DNA from: a virus
Virus record (IMG/VR): IMGVR_UViG_3300025120_009955
Span: 1-64,000 of that record
Direction: 5' to 3' (one strand)
Length of the DNA: 64,000 nucleotides
The notes beneath the pieces are model-generated. The model ran no database searches and had not been told where the DNA came from. It was given only the letters and a program-made list of their open reading frames with translations. A program made the position numbers and the translations under genes. Shown piece after piece: positions 16,673 through 24,719 of this stretch. How positions within the stretch are numbered: the stretch's first letter is position 1; each line of letters opens with the position of its first letter.

Positions 16673-17790
16673 TTGAAATATTCCTTTTGTTTACCTTCTC
16701 TGTAAAGGTCTAATGTAATGCAGTGCAATCCGCCGTCCCAGAAATATCTATGGCGCCATGGCACATACACCGGTTCTACATTATGCTTTTTTAAAAATGT
16801 ATTTACTTGTTCGTTGTTAGGGTTTGATATACAACAATGATGTTCATCTAACATTAGCACGTTAACGTCGAACACTGTTTCTTCAACATAACCAACCCAA
16901 TCTTGTAACCAAGTTTCGACGAAGTGTGTAAACTCCGCATTATCTTCCTCACCAGCAAGCCACCACTTGCCAGCATTTTTCCTTTTTAGATCTAAAAAGC
17001 CTTTCACTTTGTTCCAACTTTGATCCTGCAAATAACATACGTCCCAGCCAGGAAACATTGTTTCATATGTCTGCACGTCATACAAACTTAATATTGCTCC
17101 AGGCTTTATAGGATGATAGTTTCCATCACTATGTCCTACCAATGGCACAAAGTTTACATCAGTAAAAAGTCCAGTAGGATCATATGTTCTTTTAAAATCA
17201 AATGTTTTATCAGCAACAGTCTCCATACCAATGTCAATACGTTTCCCTAGAGGAAAACTTCCTGCACTAGATAAGTCAAAAGTTTTTACATAATCCTTTT
17301 GTAGTTCTTGCCAAATGTCCGGCTGGAAAAAACTCTCGTTAGTAAAGTTGTTTTTATAATCATCATAACTAGGATAATCTGCTCCAGCAATTAGATCATA
17401 ATCAGTATCAGTGAGAAGCATTGCAACTCCTGTATCTAAATCTCCATATTTTTCTAAACATCTATGGATAGCATAATGATCAGTTTTATTTGACCAAGCA
17501 CGATTCCCTAGAACTAGTTGAGAATCTCTAGGTTGTAGTGGGCCACGTGGGTATTCTTTAGGATTATCTATAAAGCGTTCAGTGTTATCCAATTCAGGTT
17601 GTATAACCTCTACACCAAAGTCTAGTAAAATATTTTTGAAACCTTCAAGGTCTTCAAGTGTTTCTTGACATATTCGTTTAAGCGGAGATTCTGCTCGAGT
17701 ACCTAGCCCGTCAAAAAACTCTGGTGCATAGTTGTTTCCTAGCATACATACTTTGAGTGGATCCCATTTGTTCCATATGTTATACTTCAT
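16669..17790 (-). CDS. Amidinotransferase-family protein (paralogue B)
   Basis: A 373-residue protein with the same architecture as the following gene: WDPLKVCMLG at the N-terminus, PRDSQLVLGNR, VGHSDGNYHP (catalytic His) and WDGGLHCITLDL (catalytic Cys). The first His-containing motif is VGHSDG rather than GGHSDG, a small difference that may alter the substrate. The tandem arrangement with 4-base overlap points to gene duplication. Both could act as a heteromer or on two acceptors. Confidence 0.82.
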   Translation of the reverse strand: MKYNIWNKWDPLKVCMLGNNYAPEFFDGLGTRAESPLKRICQETLEDLEGFKNILLDFGVEVIQPELDNTERFIDNPKEYPRGPLQPRDSQLVLGNRAWSNKTDHYAIHRCLEKYGDLDTGVAMLLTDTDYDLIAGADYPSYDDYKNNFTNESFFQPDIWQELQKDYVKTFDLSSAGSFPLGKRIDIGMETVADKTFDFKRTYDPTGLFTDVNFVPLVGHSDGNYHPIKPGAILSLYDVQTYETMFPGWDVCYLQDQSWNKVKGFLDLKRKNAGKWWLAGEEDNAEFTHFVETWLQDWVGYVEETVFDVNVLMLDEHHCCISNPNNEQVNTFLKKHNVEPVYVPWRHRYFWDGGLHCITLDLYREGKQKEYFK

Positions 17791-18112
17791 CCGGGTAATC
17801 TCGGTATAAGGCGTGTTGTATCGTTGCAGTATCTACAAATCTATTAAAGCTCATATGTTTTTCTTCTAGCTCACCTTTAAGAGGTGCAACCCTGGTGTGG
17901 GCTTTGTCTAACTGTTCCATATTTTTAAACTCCATCATGATATGCCATTCAGGTATATCCATACTCCTAAACCCTAGTTTCATACGCATCACACGAAACT
18001 TTTCCATTATGCCTTCGTCGACTAACTGCTGTAAGAAAGCATTCATATTATCAATCCATTGTTGATCATCTATGTTGCCTTTCTTGTCGGCCCAAATATT
18101 GTATACGTCCAC
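17780..18112 (-). CDS. DUF6614-like small protein
   Basis: A 110-residue protein. The core IPEWHIMMEFKNMEQLDKAHTRV followed by FNRFVDTATIQHALYRDYPDE fits a family of small dimeric alpha/beta-barrel-like proteins that I recall as DUF6614. The family number is from memory. It overlaps the amidinotransferase downstream by 11 bases and the gene upstream by one base. It is possibly an accessory to the amidinotransferase pathway, by position only. Confidence 0.6.
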   Translation of the reverse strand: MDVYNIWADKKGNIDDQQWIDNMNAFLQQLVDEGIMEKFRVMRMKLGFRSMDIPEWHIMMEFKNMEQLDKAHTRVAPLKGELEEKHMSFNRFVDTATIQHALYRDYPDEV

Positions 18113-18561
18113 TATATTTCTCCTAATAATTCAAATCCATCAAACTTACTTTTATACTTGTGTGCTTCACCTAGGTAATAATACTTGTATCCTTGGTCTT
18201 TATAATATGCACATTCATTTTCCAAACTTATACGTCCTAAACTTAGTTTAGGTTTTGCATAGTCCCAAGCAAATTGAACGGCATACACTACATCTTTATT
18301 ATACTTGGTTACTACACTCCACGCAACCAATTTAGCATCATCATAATAACCAACGACATCGTTATGATTCCACATAAACTCATTTTCCCACATTGGTTCA
18401 ACACTAAGAAACTTTTTATAGTTACAATACTTCTTAAAGATTGATTGGAGTTCATCGATATCGGGATTAATAATTATCTTAAAGTCGGCTTTGGAAGTAT
18501 AGTTAGTCTTAGATAGATCGATCCTAGCGTAATATAGATTCTGGTCGTTGGGTGAAAGCAT
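18112..18561 (-). CDS. GNAT-fold acyl/aminoacyl-transferase-like protein
   Basis: A 149-residue protein. The C-terminal ENECAYYKDQGYKYYYLGEAHKYKSKFDGFELLGE resembles the end of arginyl/leucyl-tRNA-protein transferases and other GNAT proteins (Y-L-G-x, then K-x-K-x-x-F-x-G-x-E-x-L). The mid-part WSVVTKYNKDVVYAVQFAWDY suits GNAT beta strands. Whether it modifies proteins or another acceptor is unknown. Its stop overlaps the next start by one base. Confidence 0.5.
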   Translation of the reverse strand: MLSPNDQNLYYARIDLSKTNYTSKADFKIIINPDIDELQSIFKKYCNYKKFLSVEPMWENEFMWNHNDVVGYYDDAKLVAWSVVTKYNKDVVYAVQFAWDYAKPKLSLGRISLENECAYYKDQGYKYYYLGEAHKYKSKFDGFELLGEI

Positions 18562-18592
18562 ATGTTGAAGTTTTAAATAATAGTAATTAAAA

Positions 18593-19057
18593 CTATTTAT
18601 AACGCCATGATACTACACTATCAACTTCCGATTTACTCCAATGATCATAATAACCTTTGTCTCTAATCTTGTCAGCGGCCGCATTCAATTCTTTCAGCCG
18701 TTGTACTATTAGTAATGCTGAATGTCCAAAGTTCATACTAACACCGTTTACTGTTTCGACTAATTCAGGATGATCTTCTAGTATCACAATGTCATCTGGC
18801 ATATAAGAATCATTGAGATCTTGTGCTATTTGCCTAAATTCTTGTGCTGTAAATTCTTCAGTTGGATACCAAAACACATAAACTTCCTGTGTCCAGTTTA
18901 TACTTTCAATATCTATTAGAGGATTAGTACCTTGCTGTATGTTAATTTGATTGTTTATACGTGCGGCCCGTGCATACGGACAGGGTGCCCAATTACCTAA
19001 TTTAGGATTAGGTTTTTCAACAAAATCTTTCATCCATTGTACAATTTTTTCTTGCAT
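18593..19057 (-). CDS. Unknown protein with W-x-P-C-P-Y motif
   Basis: A 154-residue protein. NWAPCPYARAARINN near residue 22-36 and the strand VYVFWYPTEEFT are shared in pattern with the forward gene at 53544-53954 (NVCPYNTTAKIKK and VIIFWYASISI), so the two look like distant paralogues. A Cys-Pro-Tyr with following Arg/Lys is reminiscent of DUF1415-type proteins, but I cannot confirm this. It starts within the stop of the upstream microprotein (TGATG). Confidence 0.5.
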   Translation of the reverse strand: MQEKIVQWMKDFVEKPNPKLGNWAPCPYARAARINNQINIQQGTNPLIDIESINWTQEVYVFWYPTEEFTAQEFRQIAQDLNDSYMPDDIVILEDHPELVETVNGVSMNFGHSALLIVQRLKELNAAADKIRDKGYYDHWSKSEVDSVVSWRYK

Positions 19058-19158
19058 CAGTTACCTAACAGCCATGGATTATTAATAATCCACCCTAGTG
19101 TATATAACGCTAGTACGACAAAAGTTACTACTGTGACATTTAATATATAACGTATCAT
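19057..19158 (-). CDS. 33-residue membrane microprotein
   Basis: An ORF starting at 19158 (ATGATACGT) and ending at 19057. It encodes a 33-residue peptide with one hydrophobic helix (YILNVTVVTFVVLALYTLGWII). Its ATGA overlaps the stop of the upstream gene and its stop overlaps the next start, so it sits in a fully coupled chain. That is good evidence it is translated. Function unknown. Confidence 0.65.
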   Translation of the reverse strand: MIRYILNVTVVTFVVLALYTLGWIINNPWLLGN

Positions 19159-19427
19159 GATTTTATCTCGGTAGGAGTATCGAATAATTCTAACTGTACA
19201 GGCAAGCCATAGTTCCTAACCATCTCCACTAGTGGATCGTATAGATTATCAGTTGAATCCACAAGTTCAAAATCGTCATCATAGTAATCATACCAATCAC
19301 CTATCTCACAGTCGTCTGAATCGCCACTTTGAACTCTTTTCCAAGCTTCTTTTTTTGTGTTAGCTTCGATGTAAGTAAATTCTTGATAAATTACTCTGCG
19401 TTCAAATGTGTATTGATTAATAGCCAT
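19155..19427 (-). CDS. Unknown small acidic phage protein
   Basis: A 90-residue protein, strongly acidic in the middle (SGDSDDCEIGDWYDYYDDDFELVD). Its N-terminal half (TFERRVIYQEFTYIEANTKKEAWKRV) resembles small unknown proteins common in phages. No catalytic motif. Part of the reverse-strand operon. Confidence 0.6.
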   Translation of the reverse strand: MAINQYTFERRVIYQEFTYIEANTKKEAWKRVQSGDSDDCEIGDWYDYYDDDFELVDSTDNLYDPLVEMVRNYGLPVQLELFDTPTEIKS

Positions 19428-19462
19428 ACGTTATTATAACATTATTTGGTAAAAATTGCAAG

Positions 19463-19708
19463 TCAAGTTGCCCATATTAATTTAAAGTAAGTTGCATCAC
19501 GTGGATCTTCAAATCTATACGCAAATCCTTCGTTTGACTCGTCCTTACCAGATCGCCAGCCGTGTAAGTGATAGTGGCCATGGCCAGGAGCGGTCTCTAA
19601 CCATTCTGCTATCAAAGGCGGTTTATGTGTAGGCTTCGTATTCATAGTGTCCCAAGTAATAATAACTTCGGTCCATTCCGGTGGAGGCCATTGCGAATCG
19701 TGTTTCAT
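19463..19708 (-). CDS. Unknown small phage protein
   Basis: An 81-residue protein rich in Pro, Trp and His (GHGHYHLHGWRSG). Clustered His could bind metal, but there is no family match. It overlaps the gene before it by four bases. Confidence 0.6.
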   Translation of the reverse strand: MKHDSQWPPPEWTEVIITWDTMNTKPTHKPPLIAEWLETAPGHGHYHLHGWRSGKDESNEGFAYRFEDPRDATYFKLIWAT

Positions 19709-19977
19709 TTTACAGCTGAATATTTCATTTTGAAAAAAAGGTATTTCTTTTCGTCGACTATGTCATAATTTGGTAGTATACCGATATCTACATCATAGTA
19801 TATTTTTATACCATAACGTTCGGTTAGCCAAAATTGAAAGTCGACTGGATCTCCATCGGTTTCTTTATATTCTTCCTGGCACTTTGCTATACTAGCCCAC
19901 CAAACATCGCCTAGTATAGTGCCAATCCTATCTAGTTTACTATCATACAAGTAATTGTTATTAGTTCGCTTTGTCAT
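19705..19977 (-). CDS. Unknown small phage protein
   Basis: A 90-residue soluble protein. FQFWLTERYGIKIYYDVDIGI is its conserved-looking core. It overlaps the deformylase gene by 17 bases and the next gene by four. No function can be assigned. Confidence 0.6.
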   Translation of the reverse strand: MTKRTNNNYLYDSKLDRIGTILGDVWWASIAKCQEEYKETDGDPVDFQFWLTERYGIKIYYDVDIGILPNYDIVDEKKYLFFKMKYSAVK

Positions 19978-20404
19978 GAAATACTATTCCGTTACAGTGA
20001 TCTAATTCGTGTTGATAACATATACTACCTAGGCCTTCAAACTGTCTAATAACTTCGTTCCCTTCATGATCCCAGAATCTAGCTACTACAGTTTTTGGTC
20101 TTTCTATCTTTAAAAATTCATCTGGAAAACTTAGGCATCCTTCTTGGTGTGTTATTAGTTCTTCACTGGATGCTAGTATTTCTGGATTAAAGCAATGATA
20201 CTCGTCTGCATCCACTTGCATTACAAAAACTTTACGACTAATACCTATCTGAGGCCCAGCAAGTCCGATACCACCATGGGCAGTCATAAATTCGATCATC
20301 CTCTTTGCCAGCATTAGATTTTGGCCAGGATTTTTAAATGTCATCGGCTTTCCGGATCTATATAAAACTTTTTTAGTTAATTTGAACTTGTTGGGTAATA
20401 TCAT
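19961..20404 (-). CDS. def: Peptide deformylase
   Basis: A 147-residue deformylase that removes the formyl group from nascent proteins. All three motifs are present: G45-I-G-L-A-G-P-Q-I-G, EGC90LSFP (metal-ligand Cys) and Q-H132-E133-L-D-H136 (two metal His and catalytic Glu). It is slightly shorter than bacterial enzymes (about 170 residues), as usual for phage deformylases. It overlaps the upstream gene by 32 bases. Confidence 0.95.
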   Translation of the reverse strand: MILPNKFKLTKKVLYRSGKPMTFKNPGQNLMLAKRMIEFMTAHGGIGLAGPQIGISRKVFVMQVDADEYHCFNPEILASSEELITHQEGCLSFPDEFLKIERPKTVVARFWDHEGNEVIRQFEGLGSICYQHELDHCNGIVFHDKAN

Positions 20405-20648
20405 TTTTTAAAGAGTAATAAGTTATCCAGCGTTCCATTTCGTGGTAATCGTACCACACCCATTCATCATAGCCTGTCCTACTAACTTGTGGCCGGTCTT
20501 TAAGTTCTTCAACCATGGTATCAACATAATCTTTAATTTTGTATACCTTTTTTGGATCATCCCACACAGAAGTGCCGTCCTCGGCTATATATGATATAGT
20601 TAAAGTCATAGTCCATTTAGACTGGTTAACTTGTTTTATATTAAACAT
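20373..20648 (-). CDS. Unknown phage protein, first gene of the reverse operon
   Basis: A 91-residue protein (MFNIKQVNQSKWTMTLTISY). The ATG at 20648 is preferred over an upstream in-frame start at 20705 because a sigma70 promoter on the same strand ends six bases before it. The mRNA would be leaderless. A Trp/Tyr-rich segment (YDEWVWYDYHEMERWITYYS) suggests a compact fold of unknown role. Confidence 0.55.
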   Translation of the reverse strand: MFNIKQVNQSKWTMTLTISYIAEDGTSVWDDPKKVYKIKDYVDTMVEELKDRPQVSRTGYDEWVWYDYHEMERWITYYSLKNDITQQVQIN

Positions 20649-20654
20649 ATTTAC

Positions 20655-20683
20655 ATTATATACTACTCGCAATAAAAGAGCAA
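20655..20683 (-). promoter_or_regulatory. Sigma70-type promoter of the reverse-strand operon
   Basis: On the reverse strand: TTGCTC, 17-base spacer, TATAAT, then six bases to the ATG at 20648. It should drive the whole 5.6-kb operon down to 15000. Confidence 0.7.
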
Positions 20684-20694
20684 TTAAATTATAA

Positions 20695-20702
20695 GATAAA
20701 TA
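20695..20702 (+). promoter_or_regulatory. Late promoter box variant
   Basis: GATAAATA followed by C, 29 bases before the ATG of the 84-residue gene. Confidence 0.5.
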
Positions 20703-20731
20703 CATTAAACAGAAATAAGGATTTATACAAT

Positions 20732-20986
20732 ATGTCAGCTAACGGAATAGCACATTTAGTCAGTAAACAGCTAAAGCAAGTAGGTAAATTAAATATTGCT
20801 GAAGCAAAACGTCAAGGTAAAACGGTAGCCACAGACGGAACTATTAGCGGCAGTGGCAATACAGCACAACCATTCTACCGTTCATTCAACCAACTTGATA
20901 TCGATCTGCTACCAACAAAGTATAGCGGTAATGCTGTTGTGGATAATGCTGGCACATTAATTCAAGGTCGACCTTGGGAAGAGTAA
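20732..20986 (+). CDS. Unknown small phage protein
   Basis: An 84-residue protein: a Lys/Gln-rich helix followed by a Gly/Ser segment (DGTISGSGNTAQPF) and a short domain ending GRPWEE. AAGGATTT precedes the ATG. It has a late promoter box of its own. Family unknown. Confidence 0.55.
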   Translation: MSANGIAHLVSKQLKQVGKLNIAEAKRQGKTVATDGTISGSGNTAQPFYRSFNQLDIDLLPTKYSGNAVVDNAGTLIQGRPWEE

Positions 20987-21030
20987 CAATTAGGTTGATT
21001 TAAACTTATTGTTATGCAATCCACGTACCC

Positions 21031-21038
21031 AATAAATA
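21031..21038 (+). promoter_or_regulatory. Late promoter box variant
   Basis: AATAAATA, seven bases before the ATG of the membrane coiled-coil gene, a near-leaderless arrangement. Confidence 0.5.
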
Positions 21039-21045
21039 TTATACT

Positions 21046-22332
21046 ATGAATAAACTTACCTTTAGCGACAAATATCTTATACCCTGGTTAACACTATTAA
21101 GTGGACTAGCTATTTCAGCAATTGCTGTATGGTATAGTATTGCAGGACTTGTTGCTATATTTGCCGCAAGTGCAACAGCTATTATTGCAATGGGGGTAGT
21201 ACTAGAAGTAGGAAAATTAGTTACTGCTGTTTGGTTACATAGGAATTGGAACCACACAGTTCGTTGGCTTAAAAGTTATCTAGCCTTTGCTGTATTTTTC
21301 TTAATGGTTATTACATCAATGGGAATTTTTGGATTCCTATCAAAAGCACACATTGAACAAACATCAATGAGTGACGAACAGACAGCACAAATTGAAGTTA
21401 TAGATGAAAAAATTACTCGAGGCAATGCCAAGATCGATCGTTGGAATCAAGAAATGGAACGATTACTTAAAGGATCTGGTAGTAGTTCAACTGCACTAGT
21501 AGCTGGTGACCAAGATGCACTTAGCGATATTAGAGCATTAATTAAAGATGAAAAAGAAGTTGTACGTAAAGAAGCTCAAGATAGAATTAAAGTAGCACAA
21601 GACAGACGTGACGCTGATATAAAGGCCGCGGAAAATAGTAAACAGTCAGACCTAAAAGCGGCAGAAATTAGACTGAAGGACAGTTGGGGTGGTGGCGATG
21701 AATATGATAAGATAGTAGCAGGAGCCAAGCAGGCATTCAATAATCTAGTTAGCCAGGCCAAAGATAAAGAGAACACAGAAAGTACAGAAGCTAGAAAGGT
21801 ACAAAATACAAAACTAAAAGCTATTGACAAAAAGTACAAGAAAGAACTTAACGTATTAAACAAGCGTATTAACTCAGCTAATAAAGATGGTAAGTTAAAA
21901 TCTAAGCAGATTGATGTTCGTCTTAAGGAAATTGAAACAAATATTGTAACTGAACAGTCGGCACTGGATCTAGTACGTGAAGATAAAATGGTTTATGAAA
22001 AAGAATTCCGTAAACTAGAAGCTGAAGTTGGACCTGTAAAGTATATCGCTGAATTTGTTTACGGTCAACAAGCAGATAAAGAAATGCTTGAAAAAGCAGT
22101 ACGTTGGGTAATTATATTAATTATATTTGTATTTGATCCGCTAGCTGTATTAATGTTAATAGCAAGTCAATACTCATTCCGTTATGCACGAGGAGACCCA
22201 ACTGCAGAAACAAACGGAAAAACTAGGATCATCGAGAGAACTATCGAAGTTGATGCTGATGTAGATGGAGATACACCAAAAGATGTCAGAAAATTAGAAA
22301 AGAAAGTAAACAGTAAACTGGAGAAAAAATAA
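21046..22332 (+). CDS. Membrane protein with long periplasmic or cytoplasmic coiled coil
   Basis: A 428-residue protein. Three hydrophobic segments lie in the first 100 residues (about 12-34, 36-58, 76-100), a Lys/Glu/Ala-rich coiled coil spans about residues 110-345, a fourth membrane segment lies at about 350-375 (WVIILIIFVFDPLAVLMLIAS), and the tail is charged. This layout is known among unknown membrane proteins of T4-like marine phages. It could scaffold phage complexes on the host membrane, but the function is not known. There is no Shine-Dalgarno, and a late box sits seven bases upstream. Confidence 0.6.
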   Translation: MNKLTFSDKYLIPWLTLLSGLAISAIAVWYSIAGLVAIFAASATAIIAMGVVLEVGKLVTAVWLHRNWNHTVRWLKSYLAFAVFFLMVITSMGIFGFLSKAHIEQTSMSDEQTAQIEVIDEKITRGNAKIDRWNQEMERLLKGSGSSSTALVAGDQDALSDIRALIKDEKEVVRKEAQDRIKVAQDRRDADIKAAENSKQSDLKAAEIRLKDSWGGGDEYDKIVAGAKQAFNNLVSQAKDKENTESTEARKVQNTKLKAIDKKYKKELNVLNKRINSANKDGKLKSKQIDVRLKEIETNIVTEQSALDLVREDKMVYEKEFRKLEAEVGPVKYIAEFVYGQQADKEMLEKAVRWVIILIIFVFDPLAVLMLIASQYSFRYARGDPTAETNGKTRIIERTIEVDADVDGDTPKDVRKLEKKVNSKLEKK

Positions 22333-22568
22333 TGGCCGCACCACAACAAGCAATAGATAACATTTGGGAAAAGTACAGAACTGCTTTAAAAGCATTAGAA
22401 GATTCCCTAGATGAAAACAATGTTCTTGGTATAAAGAACAAACAGGCTCTGGATGAAAATGAGTTACTGAAGCAAAAATTAAAAGACGCTGGAATTGATT
22501 GGCAATCACCGGCCGATATTATTGAGCTTGAGAAAAGACTTGAAGCTAGACTAGCGAAGAATGGCTAA
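22332..22568 (+). CDS. Small helical protein, sibling of the next gene
   Basis: A 78-residue protein. Its N-terminus IDNIWEKYRTALKALEDSLDE matches residues 7-27 of the next gene (LDLIWKKYRTALIHLERALDE), showing a shared module. The rest is coiled coil. It starts on the last base of the preceding stop. Confidence 0.55.
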   Translation: MAAPQQAIDNIWEKYRTALKALEDSLDENNVLGIKNKQALDENELLKQKLKDAGIDWQSPADIIELEKRLEARLAKNG

Positions 22569-23067
22569 CGATCAAGACGCCCTGGATCTTATATGGAAGA
22601 AGTATAGAACTGCCCTAATTCATTTAGAGCGGGCTCTTGATGAGTTAGAATCAAAACCAAAAGAAATAGAAGTTATCAAAGAAGTTGAAAAGATAGTTCA
22701 ACGACCATTCGAATTACCATTAACAGACGACGATAGTGATAATGCCTATACTGGACGTATTACTAAAGATGCTGTTGCAGGATTTGGTGAAAAATTTCCA
22801 GACTTCCCTGATGTCGGAGAACTATTCCTACGTGTAGACTTTAAGCCTCATAGACTTTTTAAATGGAATGGTAAACTGTGGAGCGAGCTTGCTGACTCAT
22901 CAGAAACCGGCGGTTATGTGTTTAATGAGTCATATATAAAGTATATAACAAGAGAAGTTATACAAGGCAGATTACAATTAAGTAATCTAAGTATACCGGA
23001 AAAAGAAGCAGTATTAAATAACACAAATTACAATCAGCAACAGGTAATAGCTAGCCATCAAAAATAA
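22561..23067 (+). CDS. Unknown phage protein with duplicated N-terminal module
   Basis: A 168-residue protein. The N-terminal IWKKYRTALIHLERALDEL repeats the module of the gene before it. A linker (ELPLTDDDSDN) leads to a compact domain with RVDFKPHRLFKWNGKLWSEL, which looks like a small beta domain displayed in phage virion proteins. It overlaps the preceding gene by eight bases. Confidence 0.55.
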   Translation: MANDQDALDLIWKKYRTALIHLERALDELESKPKEIEVIKEVEKIVQRPFELPLTDDDSDNAYTGRITKDAVAGFGEKFPDFPDVGELFLRVDFKPHRLFKWNGKLWSELADSSETGGYVFNESYIKYITREVIQGRLQLSNLSIPEKEAVLNNTNYNQQQVIASHQK

Positions 23068-23078
23068 AGGAATACTCA

Positions 23079-23252
23079 ATGATCATAAAAGAAGCAGTTA
23101 GAATACTGTATGATATTAGTCGCGAAGTTGGTAATATCGATGGAGAACTAGCACGTCAAATACAGATTTGTGCCGAACAGTTAAGAATGAAAAAAGAGGA
23201 ACGTACAAGTCTCGAATGCAATAAATATCTAAGTATTAATAAAGAGGAGTAG
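23079..23252 (+). CDS. Small helical protein
   Basis: A 57-residue ORF, MIIKEAVRILYDISREVGN..., with AAAGGAA ribosome-binding sequence ten bases upstream. It is mostly helical and contains two Cys. It fills the gap between its neighbours exactly, supporting its reality. Function unknown. Confidence 0.55.
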   Translation: MIIKEAVRILYDISREVGNIDGELARQIQICAEQLRMKKEERTSLECNKYLSINKEE

Positions 23253-23256
23253 TTAA

Positions 23257-24036
23257 ATGAAGAAAGTATTATTAGCAACACTTTTAGCAATGTCAACATT
23301 GGCAGTAGCTGAAGACCAAGTAGCAGTAGAAGAAATTACTGAAGATCAAGAGTCTGGCGGTTTGTCAGCTTATGTTACAGGAACATCAGAATATCTCTGG
23401 CGTGGCCTAAAACAATCACAAGGTGATCCAGCGGCTCAAGCTGGTATTGACTATGACTTCAATAACGGCTTTTACATTGGTACTTGGGCAAGTACAGTAA
23501 AATGGACTGAAGAAGGCTATATGAATAACAATGACTTTGAAACAAATTTCTTTGGCGGTTACGCTGATCAAATTGGTGATACAGGAGTTGGCTATGATGT
23601 AGGACTTTTACAATACTATTTCCCTGGCAATAACAAAAGTGGTGTAGCAGATACAGATGCTACTGAAGCATACGTTGGTCTTAACAAAGACTTCGGTACT
23701 ACTAACCTAGCTGTAAAATATTCACAAGTATTAAGTGATGACGCTTGGGGTATTGGCGATGCTAAAGGATCAAAATACTACGAAGCCAATTGGACAGTTC
23801 CAGTGACAAGTACAATTACTGCACTAGCACACGTAGGACGTTCGAACTTCGATGGATCAGCTAATGGCTCTCTAGATTATACAGATTGGTCATTAGGTGC
23901 AGAATATGCGTGGAATGATCACCTAACACTAGGTGCTGGATGGTCGGACACTAATGCAAAAGATTCATTATGGACACTTGATGGTGAGAAACAAGGTGAA
24001 GGTCAAGCTATAATGTGGACAACCTGGGCATTTTAA
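23257..24036 (+). CDS. TorF-family putative outer-membrane porin
   Basis: A 259-residue protein with a Sec signal peptide (MKKVLLATLLAMSTLAVA, cleavage about residue 18). An acidic linker follows, then a beta-barrel pattern including AYVTGTSEYLWRGLKQSQGDPAAQ and GFYIGTWAS, the hallmark of the TIGR02001/TorF family seen in proteobacteria. It ends in an aromatic residue (WTTWAF), as outer-membrane proteins do. It is full-length. A phage could use it to change host permeability or to mask receptors. GAGGAG lies just upstream of the ATG. Confidence 0.8.
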   Translation: MKKVLLATLLAMSTLAVAEDQVAVEEITEDQESGGLSAYVTGTSEYLWRGLKQSQGDPAAQAGIDYDFNNGFYIGTWASTVKWTEEGYMNNNDFETNFFGGYADQIGDTGVGYDVGLLQYYFPGNNKSGVADTDATEAYVGLNKDFGTTNLAVKYSQVLSDDAWGIGDAKGSKYYEANWTVPVTSTITALAHVGRSNFDGSANGSLDYTDWSLGAEYAWNDHLTLGAGWSDTNAKDSLWTLDGEKQGEGQAIMWTTWAF

Positions 24037-24377
24037 TGAGTAGATTTATAACATATCCAGACGTTGTAACAGTAGATCCAGAACATCACAAGATATTAGT
24101 CGTGGGTGCAACTGCCCACGAACTAGTACAAATGGAAAGATTTATGAGTACAAGTACATTAGATTTTGATGTATATCTTTATAAAGGTGATGAACACGAT
24201 CTAGAATGGTTAAGCAATATTTCAACACACGACAATAAAGTTCCTCTTACGTTAATTAAAGAAGGTAGTGTAGTGTCAGTAACAAGTGCAACCACCTATA
24301 TGGGCGAGGATCTGTTAAGTCATTTTGAGCAAATTGAAAAAGAATCACTTGACCATACAGTGCATTCGAGTGTATAA
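24036..24377 (+). CDS. Unknown phage protein
   Basis: A 113-residue protein. I start it at the ATG overlapping the porin stop (TAATG) rather than seven codons earlier. Its alternating strands and helices (HHKILVVGATAHELVQMERFM) look like a Rossmann-like or thioredoxin-like small fold. No motif allows a function call. Confidence 0.5.
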   Translation: MSRFITYPDVVTVDPEHHKILVVGATAHELVQMERFMSTSTLDFDVYLYKGDEHDLEWLSNISTHDNKVPLTLIKEGSVVSVTSATTYMGEDLLSHFEQIEKESLDHTVHSSV

Positions 24378-24417
24378 TAACTAGATAGATAATAATAATG
24401 TTAACATAAGGAATCGA

Positions 24418-24660
24418 ATGGCTGTAAATAATTTTGATAATACGTTAAAAGGAAACACTGTCTACGTAAAAGACGGCAGAGTTGACCAAGCACTACGTAA
24501 GTTTAAAAAGAAAATCCAAGATAGTGGGTTACTACAAGAAATGCGTGACCGTGGATTTTACGAAAAACCGACATCTGTGCGTAAACGTAAAGCATCAGCC
24601 GCTAAGAACCGTTGGCAGAAAAAATTAGCTAGTCAAGTATTACCAAAGAAGTTGTACTAA
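24418..24660 (+). CDS. rpsU: 30S ribosomal protein bS21
   Basis: An 80-residue bS21. The family core is seen in [30 protein letters not shown] and the Arg/Lys-rich C-terminal helix [12 protein letters not shown]. It has a short extra N-terminus. bS21 sits near the anti-Shine-Dalgarno region and helps initiation. Phage copies are reported in several marine and giant phages and may bias ribosomes to phage mRNAs. AAGGAATCGA is the ribosome-binding site. Confidence 0.92.
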   Translation: MAVNNFDNTLKGNTVYVKDGRVDQALRKFKKKIQDSGLLQEMRDRGFYEKPTSVRKRKASAAKNRWQKKLASQVLPKKLY

Positions 24661-24673
24661 ACAGTAAAAAAAG

Positions 24674-24681
24674 TATAAATA
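24674..24681 (+). promoter_or_regulatory. T4-type late promoter upstream of dnaK
   Basis: An exact TATAAATA box, 65 bases before dnaK. Its transcript would begin at the base of the hairpin at 24689. Confidence 0.6.
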
Positions 24682-24688
24682 ATTGTAG

Positions 24689-24712
24689 AGAGTGCCTTAG
24701 GGGCTCTTATTT
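24689..24712 (+). terminator. Weak terminator or 5' hairpin before dnaK
   Basis: AGAG...CTCT with inner CC/GG pairs around TTA, followed by TTATTTTAT. It could end the rpsU transcript, or be the 5' hairpin of the dnaK mRNA made from the late box at 24674. Confidence 0.4.
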
Positions 24713-24719
24713 TATAGAT

